Assembly (NCBI GenBank): GCA_023630585.1
Contig: CM042558.1
Coordinates: 8,215,300-8,279,299, forward strand
Length of the DNA: 64,000 nt
Source: Cranoglanis bouderius
Taxonomy: Eukaryota > Chordata > Actinopteri > Siluriformes > Cranoglanididae
Reading direction: 5' to 3'
A model generated the notes under the pieces. It was not told the DNA's origin. It made no database searches and was given only the letters and a program-made list of their open reading frames with translations. Shown one piece after another: positions 37,240 to 48,266 of the stretch (its first letter is position 1; each line of letters starts with the position of its first letter). The translations under genes and the position numbers were made by a program.

Positions 37240-38205
37240 TCAGTACTTGGTAGGGGCTCCTTTTGCTTTAATTGCTGCCTCAATTCGGCGTGGCATGGAG
37301 GTGATCAGTTTGTGGCACTGCTGAGGTGGTATGGAAGCCCAGGTTTCTTTGACAGTGGCCTTCAGCTCATCTGCATTTTTTGGTCTCTTGTTTCTCATTT
37401 TCCTCTTGACAATACCCCATAGATTCTCTATGGGGTTCAGGTGTGGTGAGTTTGCTGGCCAGTCAAGCACACCAACACCATGGTCATTTAACCAACTTTT
37501 GGTGCTTTTGGCAGTGTGGGCAGGTGCCAAATCCTGCTGGAAAATGAAATCAGCATCTTCAAAATGCTGGTCAGCAGAAGGAAGCATGAAGTGCTCCAAA
37601 ATTTCTTGGTAAACGGGTACAGTGACTTTGGTTTTCAAAAAACACAATGGACCAACACCAGCAGATGACATTGCACCCCAAATCATCACAGACTGTGGAA
37701 ACTGAACACTGGACTTCAAGCAACTTGGGCTATGAGCTTCTCCACCCTTCCTCCAGACTCTAGGACCTTGGTTTCCAAATGAAATACAAAACTTGCTCTC
37801 ATCTGAAAAGAGGATATTGGACCACTGGTCAACAGTCCAGTTCTTCTTCTCCTTAGCCCAGGTAAGATGCCTCTGACGTTGTCTGTGGTTCAGGAGTGGC
37901 TTAACAAGAGGAATACGACAACTGTAGCCAAATTCCTTGACACGTCTGTGTGTGGTGGCTCTTGATGCCTTGACCCCAGCCTCAGTCCATTCCTTGTGAA
38001 GTTCATTCAAATTCTTGAATCGATTTTGCTTGACAATCCTCATAAGGCTGCGGTTCTCTCGGTTGGTTGTGCATCTTTTTCTTCCACACTTTTTCCTTCC
38101 ACTCAACTTTCTGTTAACATGCTTGGATGCAGCACTCTGTGAACAGCCAGCTTCTTTGGCAATGAATGTTTGTGGCTTACCTAGTGAACCAAACTGAGAG
38201 ACCAT
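37240..38205 (-). CDS. Tc1-like transposase, intact, 321 residues, DD34E
   Basis: A cut-and-paste DNA transposase of the Tc1/mariner superfamily, expected to act in the nucleus on the terminal repeats around it. The N-terminal third carries two helix-turn-helix units: TFIAKEAGCSQSAASKHVNR at residues 14-33, and ASRATTHRRVKEFGY after the basic linker GRKKCGRKRC. The catalytic triad is complete: ILFSDESKF (first Asp), IFQQDLAPAH (second Asp) and HLNPIENLWG (Glu), with 34 residues between the last two, hence DD34E. It ends with the usual KAKGAPTKY. The ATG at 38205 lies in AAAATGG, a good initiation context, and the length fits family members. No stop or frameshift is visible. Whether it is expressed is unknown; it lies on the same strand as jmjd1c, inside its intron. 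Confidence 0.93.
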   Translation of the reverse strand: MVSQFGSLGKPQTFIAKEAGCSQSAASKHVNRKLSGRKKCGRKRCTTNRENRSLMRIVKQNRFKNLNELHKEWTEAGVKASRATTHRRVKEFGYSCRIPLVKPLLNHRQRQRHLTWAKEKKNWTVDQWSNILFSDESKFCISFGNQGPRVWRKGGEAHSPSCLKSSVQFPQSVMIWGAMSSAGVGPLCFLKTKVTVPVYQEILEHFMLPSADQHFEDADFIFQQDLAPAHTAKSTKSWLNDHGVGVLDWPANSPHLNPIENLWGIVKRKMRNKRPKNADELKATVKETWASIPPQQCHKLITSMPRRIEAAIKAKGAPTKY

Positions 38206-38267
38206 TTTGAAGGCTCAGGAAACCTTTGCAAGTGTTTTGAGTTGATTAGCTGATTGGCATGTCACCA

Positions 38268-38457
38268 TATTCTAATTTGTTGAGATAGTGAATTGGTGGG
38301 TTTTTGTTAAATGTGAGCCAAAATCATCACAATTAAAAGAACCAAAGACTTAAACTACTTCAGTCTGTGTGCATTGAATTTATTTAATACACGAGTTTCA
38401 CAATTTGAGTTGAATTACTGAAATAAATGAACTTTTTCACGACATTCTAATTTATTG
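38268..38457. repeat. right terminal inverted repeat of the Tc1-like element, outer end lost
   Basis: Partner of 36970-37159. The bases that should follow AATTTATTG are replaced by TTCTGGTAGTTC, leading into the fold-back element. Confidence 0.9.
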
Positions 38458-38461
38458 TTCT

Positions 38462-38606
38462 GGTAGTTCTGGTCAGTTTAATCACAGTTCTAAATTAATG
38501 CATTGCCTATTGCCTGTAACCATAGTAACATACAGTTAAAGTCACAGCTTCATTATTAGTAGAGACGCTGCACAGTCGCAGGTAATTCACACACACAGGT
38601 AATTCA

Positions 38607-38652
<46 letters not shown>

Positions 38653-39403
38653 TTATTATAATTAATTCAAATAAATGTAATCTTATCACACTAATGTATC
38701 TCTGTGTATGATTTAGAGCGAGCGGAATTATAGATCTAACGACCCGTATATATACGAAAATGAAAATTAACCGTTACTGTTATCTTTTCAGTCAAATTTT
38801 GCACTGCAATCATCAATGACAGCTGGCAAGTGACGATGGTATAATGTACAAGTGGGGTAATCCACGGCTAGGTGTGCAGTAAACGATTTTAATAATGCAC
38901 ACCTAGCTGTAGAACACTGATACTGTGATAGATTATGTTATTTCTGAGCTACTGTTTATATCGTGACATCTTTATAACATTTTGTATAGGTAAGGGATAA
39001 TCCACGGCTAGGTGTGTGTTACACGTAGTAACACTTATAAATTATGCCATCATCACTTGCCAGCATTGACAAGTTAAAGCTGTCATTGATGACTGCAGTG
39101 CAAAATTTGACTGAAAGGATAAAAATAATGGTTAATTTCGTTAGTTGTTTTATATACGGGTCGTTAGCTCTATAATTCCGCTCGCTCTAAATCATACACA
39201 GAGATAAAGTAGTGTGATTAGATTACATTTATTTGAATAAATTATAATAAATAGTTATTAGAAAGAGAGAGAGAGATTGTCTACTAATAATGAAGCTGTT
39301 AGTGTAACTACTGTATGCAACTGTGACTGTATGTTACTATGGTTACAGTTGTTTATAGGCAGAGCATTAATTTAAAGTGGTGATTAAACTGACTGGAACT
39401 ACC
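38462..39403. mobile_element. fold-back element, arms of about 370 bp
   Basis: The left arm (about 38462-38846) and right arm (about 39040-39403) are inverted copies. Ends GGTAGTTCTGGTCAGTTTAA and TTAAACTGACTGGAACTACC pair, as do CCATAGTAACATACAG with CTGTATGTTACTATGG and GCGAGCGGAATTATAG with CTATAATTCCGCTCGC. Inner edges pair at GGCAAGTGACGATGG against CCATCATCACTTGCC. The centre (about 38855-39020) holds a direct repeat TAATCCACGGCTAGGTGTG (two copies) and one inverted partial copy. No coding frame is present. Target duplications are not evident. A (CT)n tract at 38609-38639 grew in the left arm; the right arm has only a short GA. Confidence 0.87.
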
Positions 39404-39424
39404 TGTGCATTCAACGGTTTGATG

Positions 39425-39847
39425 ATCTCCACAGACCTCCGCCAGTGTGTAGCATCCACCTAGATGATGCGCCAGAACGCCCACCACACGCCAGCTATTG
39501 GTGGGGAGGAGAGGAGGATGATGTAGCCGATTCAGGGATGGAGATTATTAGGGGGCCATGATAGATAAGGGCCAATGGGGGAATTTTGCCAGGACACCAG
39601 GGTGATACCCCTACTCTTTACGAGAGGTGTCCTTTTTTAAAGGTTTTTTTAATGACCACAGAGAGTCAGGACCTCGGTTTAACGTCTCATCCTAAAGACG
39701 GTGCTGTTTTTACGGTACAGCGTCCCCGTCACTATACTGGGGCATTAGGACCCACACAGACCACAGGGAGAGCACCACCTACTGGCCTCACTAATACCAC
39801 TTCCAGCAGCAACCTTAGTTTTCCCCAGGAGGTCTCGCATCCAGGTA
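39425..39847 (-). mobile_element. 5S rRNA-derived SINE (SINE3-type), 5' truncated
   Basis: The minus strand begins at 39847 with TACCTGGATGCGAGACCTCC, close to the internal promoter end of 5S rRNA (TACTTGGATGGGAGACCGCC in vertebrate 5S). The body follows with CCCAGTATAGTGACGGGGAC, GGATGAGACGTTAAACCGAG and TGGCAAAATTCCCCCATTGG, typical of the teleost SINE3 group. The first half of the 5S-like head is missing. Confidence 0.82.
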
Positions 39848-39849
39848 GC

Positions 39850-41411
39850 ATCCATCACATCTCTCGCCTTGTGCTTGCATAACGGACTCTGTAGAGATTC
39901 AGAAATGTGTTTTTGGATTGCGTGTGTGTGTGAGAGAGAGAGAGAGAGGAAGGACCGGCTCCTGCCTGACTCAGGTATGTAAGATTGTACATCATCGGCT
40001 CTTCCAGAAGACTGGGCTCCTGCGCAGATTGGTTCAATGAAAAGTGTGTGCGAGCGAGATCAGAGGTGACTCCAGCCATTTCTCCACCATTCAGTAATGG
40101 GTATAATATAAGTGGTGTACCAGCTGGCCTATCTTAACCCACACCCTATTAGTTCGTGTACAACTTATGTAAAAACTGTGCATAATTTCACCACAGACTC
40201 TTAAGGTGCATTAACTAATAGTGAATTTATTTGGGTTGTAGATGATAAAATGAGCCACGTTTGCTACTACAAATGAACAATCAACTCTCAGAGAAAAGCC
40301 TCAGCATATTTATTGTGGAGATGACGTCTGTGGAGTTACAGGCTTGCGTGCTCTCTTTCAGGTTTCATATTGTCGGTCGCATATAAGTGCTCCTGTACCG
40401 CAGGTGGCGCTATTACAATTCCATGACACGTTCGGCGACAACAGGAAAGCTGAAAAGTGCCGACAACTACTGTTGGAAGGACATAAACAACAAACGATAG
40501 AACATGAGAAAGAGGAAGAACTGCTTCTTTTGCTGCATATTTATAACAGAAATAAGACATGGGTGGTACGAGAGACCATTATACAAATCAAAAGTTGAGG
40601 ATAACAAGTTTAGCATGCTAGCGAAATCTGTGCCGTTCATGACATGGTGAGCGAAGCCTCCACACAACGTCCATTTGCTCCGTGATTATGTCATATATTT
40701 TAATGGAAGATAACCAAATATTGTCTCAAGGAAGTAAAGCTTTTCTATAATTCAGTGTTATATATTTACTTTGACTAAGGAACACTGTTTCACAATAAAA
40801 TAAATGGGGTCATCAGAGTATCTCTTGTAATTGACTCTGCTCATGTCTCAGTCTGGAGACGTTCAAACTAATTAAACTGAACAGATTTAATGGCAGTGCA
40901 ATAATAACAATTTTCCAGGTTATGTTAAAAGCATTTAAACCATCTGCATTCCTAATACACTCAAATGTGCTGGCGCATTACTGTAGGTCTGCACCAAGCT
41001 AGGATCAAACTTCAGTTCAAATGCTGCTCCCAGCCATTAACACTGTGGAAACAGAGCTGCACCTCAGCTAGAGGTTAATGAGTTCACTCTGCGATACATA
41101 ACGTCACCGTGACATGAGGCGGGGACAAACACTTTTAGTCTGTCAGATTAAAACGTGACCGCAAGCTGATCTCAGAGCAGTAACAGGGTTTGGGAAGTGT
41201 CGATGCATGTCGGCCTGTTGAGGTGTGGCCTAAAACATTTTTGGGAACAGGTATCGCCTGATCATCCTGAGAGACACTTACATGGCGCGGACAGCTCCTC
41301 GGCACAGTGGGTGGTTAAAAGTCTGTGTGGGTGTACGGGCGTGTAGGGACAGACTGAACCGTCTCTATGAGTCAGATATTCTTTGTACAATGTATGAGCG
41401 TCATCGCTCGG

Positions 41412-41415
<4 letters not shown>
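39850..41415. other. jmjd1c: intronic DNA with no recognised element
   Basis: A short GA run at 39932-39948 only; otherwise unrecognised. Confidence 0.55.

Positions 41416-41416
<1 letters not shown>

Positions 41417-41488
<72 letters not shown>
41417..41488. repeat. (GA)n microsatellite, 36 units
   Basis: Pure 72-bp GA tract, a homopurine mirror repeat. Confidence 0.97.
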
Positions 41489-41489
<1 letters not shown>

Positions 41490-41636
41490 CTTCCAATCCA
41501 AACAAGTTTGGTGATCTAAGCCTAGCCCTGAGGGAGACACTAATCAAAGACACTCCGTTTCTCCTTACCTCGCCGACTTGCAAACTCTCGCTCGCTAACA
41601 ACAAAAGACAACTGCTGAATTAAATGGGTCGTAAAC

Positions 41637-41660
<24 letters not shown>
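41637..41660. repeat. poly-A tract
   Basis: 24 A after GTAAAC; another A run of 17 lies at 41850-41866. Confidence 0.9.
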
Positions 41661-41667
<7 letters not shown>

Positions 41668-42336
41668 CAGTATTGTGAACAAATTAAAGGAGCAGATTAG
41701 GTTACCTTGAGCAGCTTTTATTAAACCGCTAAAGCGCTGGTGTTATACTCAATCGTGTGAGCAGTGATAAAGCTGTGTCTCTGAATGTAAACAAGCACCA
41801 CGGCAACAGCTCCCAGGAGCAAAGCTTAATAATTACGCTGGCTTATGCAAAAAAAAAAAAAAAAAAGGCATGCCTCGGTATCATCGTCTGTGTTCAAACC
41901 AAAACCATCCAGGCTCCTGGTTCCATTAGAGACTTTATGATTTCCTCTCACCAAAGGCTGATTCAGCTACACCGCCATTCGTCATTGCTTACAGGTGGCA
42001 CCGAGGTCACGGGGTCGTCTCGTGTTTTAGAGTAAACAGCTCCGTCGTGGAGGGGCCCGGTGGTCCGGAGAACCGCACAGACGGAAGCCTTTCTATAAAT
42101 AAACCGCTAATAGTAGGAAAATGCGCTGGAGCCTCAGAGAAGTTGCAGCTGATGGAGGAGAAATTCCCCGCTGTTGACCAGGCCCAGAGTTTAAGGAGCC
42201 AGCGGCCACCCAGAGGGAATGATGCATTCATTAAAAAACAGAAAAACACAAAGAAGGCAAAGGACTAGCAAACAGCGTCTCTTGTTCGCGTGCACTGGAA
42301 GGTCTTATATTTGAATTCAATAAAGTCTCACTGCCT

Positions 42337-42340
<4 letters not shown>

Positions 42341-42392
<52 letters not shown>
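42341..42392. repeat. (CA)n microsatellite
   Basis: Pure CA tract of 52 bp. Confidence 0.97.
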
Positions 42393-42394
<2 letters not shown>

Positions 42395-42399
42395 AAAGG

Positions 42400-43075
42400 A
42401 AGGACAGGAAAACCGAAGCAGCTCCATTTTCCTACAGGAACATACTGCGGCAGTCCTGTGACACAAACGTGGTATTTCAAAAGCGTATTTGTATTCCACA
42501 CCGAGACAGCTGACAGATTTCAAACAGTAGAGGACACAGGAAGTGTCACCGCACTGCAGCCGACTTATACGATATACCAGAATAGCAAGCCTGTATGTGA
42601 AAAGCATTCACAAAATAAAAATCCACAGCTTATTCTTACACACGGTATCAGTGGTGTAGTTAAGGGGGTGGATTTCGGTTTTGAACCCCTATGAAATATT
42701 ATATCGCTCATTACATATAAAACCTTTATAATGCAAAGATGTGAAATTGATTTTTGCACAGTAACTGAGCTCAACGAAGTCGATGGATTAACCAACGGGT
42801 CATTCCATCTTAAGTGGTCCAATGCAGGTTGCTCGACTGTTTTTAATTTTCCTAATTTTTTCTAAGTGATTACCCTTATATACTGGCATTGCAAAATCAC
42901 CAGGGTTTTTTTATTATTATTATTTTACTTGGTTTAACTACGACGGCCATCTTTGTGTCATGGCACATAACAAATTGTGGTTATACAGCTGTTTACGGAA
43001 ACCTCAGTGTCTCGGTTCAGGATGGTCCTAGCTTCTTGGAACAAAAACGGATGAACAGTCATAAACAGAGCTGTG
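42400..43075. other. jmjd1c: intronic DNA with no recognised element
   Basis: Nothing recognised. Confidence 0.55.
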
Positions 43076-43077
43076 GT

Positions 43078-43155
43078 GTTGTTTCTCCTGTGATAAAAGC
43101 AGTAAGTGACTTCTGAGCTGTAGTTACTTACTGCTTTTATCACAGGAGAAACAAC
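43078..43155. repeat. perfect 30-bp inverted repeat with 18-bp loop
   Basis: Arms 43078-43107 and 43126-43155 are exact reverse complements (GTTGTTTCTCCTGTG... against ...CACAGGAGAAACAAC) around 18 bp. Outside the arms the flanks do not pair well, so this is a compact hairpin rather than a recognisable MITE. Confidence 0.93.
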
Positions 43156-43159
43156 TACT

Positions 43160-43543
43160 ATATGCACTATAGTACTAATATAGTACATGGTATATAGTAC
43201 ATTTCTGTATATATTAGTAGTACTAGGTTTACTGCAGGAGGAGAAAAAGAAGAGTAGATCTGGGTTTATAAGAAAAATGTAATTTTCCTGTATTAGTAGA
43301 ATCTTATTTAACTTTATTTAGTGTCATAAAGGCAATGCTATTAATATGGTTTAATATGCGTAGGACTACTCATTACTTTCAACATATAATAATAGTTTTA
43401 TCTTTTGGCTTAATTCCATTAGAGCTGAATGGATTTAGGTATTCAAAAGCAAAAAAATAAATAAATGCACATTTGAATGTTTTAATGTATTGAAATTGTG
43501 AAAGCTTTTCTATCCATGTTGGTTAGCAAATGTAAAAACCTTT

Positions 43544-43587
<44 letters not shown>

Positions 43588-44000
43588 ATTTTCTTATCAT
43601 ATAAAAAGAACCTGTATAGAAATAGACGAATTCAAAACACACACTTTCACTTTGACAACAGGATGTAATTCGGTTCTGGACAGTAAGGAAAGTAGCACAG
43701 GCTGCAGTTATGCGACTCTTGGGTGACTCAACCATCTGTCAGTGTAAAACAAAAGCCATATCCATAATGACTAATCTGCACAAATCTCTCAGACATGAGC
43801 CGTGCCGTACTTTAATACACCGCAATCTTAACTAGGATTAACATTATGTGCTGTGCGACCAATCAATGCACTGTCTATAGCCAGCGAGTCAGGCCATGGG
43901 AATTAAATGCCCTCTCCGTGACACAAGGCATAGCTGTGAGTGTTCTTCTCACACAATCACACACACATACATACACAATGCGTCAAACAGATCAGCAGAT
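43160..44000. other. jmjd1c: intronic DNA, AT-rich, with one (AT)n tract
   Basis: Contains A10 plus (AT)n at about 43546-43585 and a repeated TATAGTAC-like patch at 43160-43215. Nothing else recognised. Confidence 0.6.
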
Positions 44001-44003
44001 CAG

Positions 44004-44105
44004 ACAGAGAGAGAGAGAGAGAGGGAACAAATATGAAGAAATACAGAATGCAATCAAAGCAGGATAATGGAGAGAGAGCGTGAGGGAGAGAGAGAGAGAG
44101 AGAGT
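44004..44105. repeat. two (GA)n tracts
   Basis: GA at 44004-44024 and a second, interrupted GA stretch at 44071-44105. Confidence 0.9.
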
Positions 44106-44443
44106 TATTATGAGCGCAGTGAGGACCTGCTCATGTGACTGATGCATGGCCAGCACATGTGAGCAGTGTATGAAAATAACACACAACCCTTCCGTTTCAA
44201 CACACAGCCTAGTGCTGCCTCGACATCGAAAAGCCTCATATTGTCTAAAGCTCATGTAATAGTGGGTTCTGGAGCAGTGGCTTCATGCTTTCTCATCACA
44301 CAATAGATTGAGAATTTGAGAAAGGTCTGTGTTCTTGTGTGTCTTGTTAACTACAATACTCCATTTTGGAGTTTTTTCTCCCCAATCGAATCTACATCTA
44401 ACACATTCGTATGATTACCCCTGAACAATAATTAATTTTCCCT

Positions 44444-44447
<4 letters not shown>

Positions 44448-44476
<29 letters not shown>
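44448..44476. repeat. poly-A tract of 29 bases
   Basis: Uninterrupted A run. Confidence 0.92.
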
Positions 44477-44480
<4 letters not shown>

Positions 44481-44696
44481 ATGAAAACTGTTTACACTGA
44501 GGTATAAAAGCGTTTGTTAAGGTCTTAATAGAAGTACATGTGAAACACATTTCTGTAGAATGCTTTCATGATTTTTTCAGTACAAGCTTATGTAGCTGTG
44601 TGGATCTGATGAGGATAAACAACTGGAATTTATGTTGTATTGAGCATTTTGTTGGAATGTTACAAAAAATGACAAATATATAGCTGCAATCAGCAT

Positions 44697-45278
44697 TTAA
44701 GGGGGCCAAGCACTTTCTGGCCCCACCAAAGAACCCACTGGGAGCATCGTTGCTTGTTCCCAAGGAGATATACTAAATTTGAAGGCAACACATCAAGGAT
44801 GAAACATTCTGCATATTGCAATTCCGAGAAACAAGTTTTGTTTGGATTGGTCTCACAACGCTGTGTTCCAAATTTGGTGACAGTTGTACAAATTGGAAGG
44901 AGAAGAAACGAACAAAAAAAGTAGTTTTTTCCTATTCAAAATGGTGGAAATTAGCTTCATGGTATCAGAGGAAAGTGGAATCATACTTCTACGATTCTGC
45001 GCCGTTATTATTGTAAACGTATGTCCAAATTTGCCCTATTGGTGGTGCTAGAGCAGTTGAGCACAGTGCTTGAATGACATACACGAATGTTGCTGTGAAG
45101 GTAGCAGAGACTATCCTGTGCATCACTGTGCCAATTTTCATAAAAAGCATACAAAGCATTCTTTGGGCTGCCGTAGACTCCCGTGTGGAAGTAAAATTAG
45201 AAGAAGAAGAAGAAGAAAGAGAAGAAGACATCCAATTCCACTACAGTGCCTAAACAGTTTTGGTGCTTGGTCCCCTAA
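44697..45278. mobile_element. non-autonomous DNA element with TTA(A)GGGGGCCAAGCAC ends
   Basis: Left end TTAAGGGGGCCAAGCAC and right end GTGCTTGGTCCCCTAA form terminal inverted repeats of about 15 bp. The interior is non-coding, with a GAA tract at about 45199-45227 near the right end and phrases such as TTTGGTGACAGTTGTAC that I associate with a common teleost repeat. Superfamily not assigned. Confidence 0.72.
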
Positions 45279-45284
45279 TAAAAA

Positions 45285-46970
45285 CTACATAACAGTACAG
45301 GATTAGACAGACATGAGAGAATGCCTTAACAAAGATCTTCACTGTCATAGTGTAACAGTACTGTTGTGTATTTTAAACCCTTACACGTAGTTTGAAATGC
45401 TACAGACGCAGTAGATAGAGATTAGGCCGAAATATAATGAACACAAAAGGCTCAGCATTATTAAATGACTTCTTCCGGTTCCTACTGTACGCCATAACCA
45501 TCAGGCCTGAGGTTGTACTGTACGATTGAGTCGTACAGACAAACCATTTTAAGTGTCCGCTGAACGAGAAGGTCAACACAGACAAAGGCTTCCACATATG
45601 AGGATTTAGCGTTCCTCACAAACAGCTGCACAGAGCACAGGCCTGGCTCCAATGACGAGGATAAACAAACTCGTGCACAATGAGAGGCTGTGAGCAATGG
45701 GCACTGCCTGACCTTGAGACCGAATCTGGGATCGTACTGTTCTTCCAGTTAAAGCATAAACACAAACCGGCTAAAGAGACTCAACTGGTATGGAAGTTCC
45801 AGTTGTGGACTAATTACAGCTTGTGTGGTTTTGTTGATTTTCTGGGCAACTCTTCAGAAATGGATCTGGTGGCATAACACACATGACATTAGAATGGAAA
45901 GCAGCAAATAAAAGCCAGCTGTGAAGGAACCTGGTGGAGAGGGAAAAGAGGGAGGGTTGTTTGATCTGCACCATCCCCTTCCCCCTCCCCCCTGGGCTTT
46001 TAGCACGGGCGGGACAAAGCAGCCCTGGGCTGTAAAAGCTGCCTGCCTATGATTGGTGCTATTAAAAAGCCAGCTGTGCAGCTGGCAGTGAAGGATCATC
46101 TGCACTCTCTTTATCCTGCCACCCACCTCTTTCTCTACAACATGCCTGTCAGACTGCAGTCCTGCAGGGTCACAGCAATGCATCCTACCTCATTTGACAC
46201 ACCTGATTCAACTCAACACACGATTACCGAGTAAATCAGGTGTTTTCGAGGAAATCTCTTTGAGTCTCCGGACTTCCATTTGACACTCCAGCTCTAGAGA
46301 AAAGCACATACGCGCACTGAGAAGTCTGGCAAGCTTGATGCTATTATTTCACATGCACGACAAGTAGCCAGACGTGCTGAACCAGTATCACCGGCGAAAA
46401 CATAGGAGAACCTGAAAAAGACTATAGTCTGAACAAATCAAGCGAACGCTGCAATTTACTTTCCCAGTACAGAGGGACTGTGTGTCGTTACCCAGAATAT
46501 AAATACGGCAGGGCATGGATCACCCTGACAGGCGTTATTGACAACCAGCTCGTGAGCTAATGCTGAAGAAGGGATGGGCTCGATTTCCTCCAGAACACGG
46601 CAGACGTCTTACACTAATGAAAAACATTAATCTAGCTCCTGTTCACACCAACAAGCATGACAAATATAAGACTTGGATAAGAATAGGGCTTGGATTTAAG
46701 ATTACTACTTGCCAAAGGGAATGTCTGTCTATGCAGCTTTCATAAGGTTTCCCAGAAACCTACATATATATTCAAGCAGATATTTCCGTAAACAAAACGG
46801 TGAATTCTTCAATTCTGGCACATGTGTTTGTGTTCATGCTGAAGCTTAGAAAACCTTTTTAAGACCCAACCAGTGTTTCCACTGGATTGAGAGCTTAACC
46901 AGTGTGTAAGCAGGCGTTAAGGTTTCCGAATGCACAGCATAAAAATAAAAACTGGTCAGGGTTTTATGAG
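45285..46970. other. jmjd1c: intronic DNA, mostly unrecognised
   Basis: The patch at about 46155-46250 (CCTGCAGGGTCACAG, CACACCTGATTCAACTC) looks like a hAT-MITE remnant, without ends. Nothing else recognised. Confidence 0.5.
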
Positions 46971-46973
46971 TTT

Positions 46974-48234
46974 TACGACCCCAATTCCAAAAAAGTTGGG
47001 ACGCTGTGTAAAATGCAAATAAAAACAGAATGCAACGGTTTGCAAATCTCATAAACCCATATGTTATTCATGATAGAACATAGAAAACATATCAAATGTT
47101 TAATCTAAGGAAATGTACAATTTAAGAAAAAAATAATGTCATTTTGAATCTGATGGCAGCAACACGTCTCAAAAAATTTGGGACGGGGGAAACAAAAGGC
47201 TGGAAATATAAGTGTTACTAAAAAGAAAACAGCTGGAGGAACATTTTGCAACTAATTAGGTTCATTGGCAACAGGTCAGTAACATGATTGGGTATAAAGA
47301 GAGTATCTTAGAGAGGCAGAGTCTCTCAGAAGTAAAGTAAACTAAAGTAAAGTAAAATATGTTGCTCTAAAACCTGTATATACCTTCCAGGATTGATGGT
47401 GCCTTTCCAGATGTGTAAGCTGCCCATTCCATAGGCACTAATGCACCCCCATACCATCAGAGATGCAGGCTTTTGAACTGAGTGCTGATAAAAAGCCGGA
47501 CGGTCCCTCTCCTCTTTAGTCCTCTTTAGTTTAGAGGACGCAGCGTTCATGGTTTCAAGACATCATGCGTCCAAGAATTTCACATTTCGATTCGTCTGAA
47601 CACAGAACTTTTTTTTCCCCCACTTTGCCTCAGTCCATTTTAAATGAGCTTTGGCCCAGAGAAGATGGAGGCATTTCTGGATCATGTTCACATATGGCTT
47701 CTTCTTTGCATGATAGAGCTTTAACCTGCATTTATGGATGGCATGGAGAACTGTGTTCACAGACAATGAATTCTGGAGGTGTTTCTGAGCCCATGCAGTG
47801 ATTTCCATTATAGAATCATGCCTGTTTTTAATGCAGTGCCGCCTGAGGGCCCGAAGATCACGGGCATGCAATATTGATTTTCGCCCTTGTCCCTTGCGCA
47901 CAGAGATTTCTCCAGATTCTCGGAATCTTTTGATGATATTATGTACTGTAGGAGATGAGATATTCATAGTCTTTGCAATTTTACGTTGAGGAACATTATT
48001 CTGAAATTGTTCCACAATTTGTAGACGCAGTTTTTCACAGATTGGTGAACCTCTGCCCATCTTTCCTTCTGAAAGATCTTTACTTCTGGTACATTTCCTC
48101 AGATTAAACATTTGATATGTTTTCTATGTCCTATTGTGAATGACATATGGGTTTATGAGATTTGCAAATCATTGCATTCTGTTTTTATTTACATTTTACA
48201 CATCGTCCCAATTTCTTTTGGAATTGGGGTTGTA
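46974..48234 (-). mobile_element. Tc1/mariner-type transposon with both ends, internally deleted
   Basis: TA dinucleotides at 46974-46975 and 48233-48234 enclose inverted terminal repeats of about 140 bp (46976-47118 and 48092-48232), starting CGACCCCAATTCCAAAA on the left and ending TTTTGGAATTGGGGTTG on the right. By eye they are about 90% identical. The transposase is on the minus strand but has lost its 3' half near 47335-47360, where an AAGTA-rich stretch marks the deletion joint. Confidence 0.9.
47362..48060 (-). pseudogene. Tc1/mariner-type transposase, frameshifted, C-terminal half deleted
   Basis: The ATG at 48060 starts MGRGSPICEKLRLQIVEQF, followed by a helix-turn-helix (QRKIAKTMNISSPTVHNII), the linker RKGQGRKSIL and the second DNA-binding part. 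The frame shifts at the A run around 47612-47620; the first catalytic block (CSDESKCEIL) is only readable in the neighbouring frame. A third frame segment gives KPASLMVWGCISAYG. The second Asp and the final acidic residue are deleted, so the gene is dead. Confidence 0.9.
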
Positions 48235-48266
48235 CCTGTGGCTATACACATTACAAGATTTCGTCA

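Larger units (their letters stand above)
36959..38457 (-). mobile_element. nearly complete, young Tc1-like transposon
   Basis: Inverted terminal repeats of 190 bp (36970-37159 and 38268-38457) differ by eye at only two positions. They enclose a single intact transposase on the minus strand. The left end reads CAGGTGCATCTCAATAAATT; the right end stops at AATTTATTG and lacks the 11 outer bases complementary to CAGGTGCATCT. The element lies in a TA/CA microsatellite on the left and touches a fold-back element on the right. High arm identity and the open frame point to a recent insertion. Confidence 0.93.

Noticed and set aside
43078..43155. Calling the perfect hairpin a microRNA gene
   Set aside because: Real precursors normally have bulges and conserved mature arms; perfection and lack of expression data do not allow that call.
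46155..46250. Possible hAT MITE (CCTGCAGGG.. CACACCTGATTCAACTC)
   Set aside because: Neither terminal repeats nor an 8-bp duplication could be found, so it is only mentioned as a resemblance.
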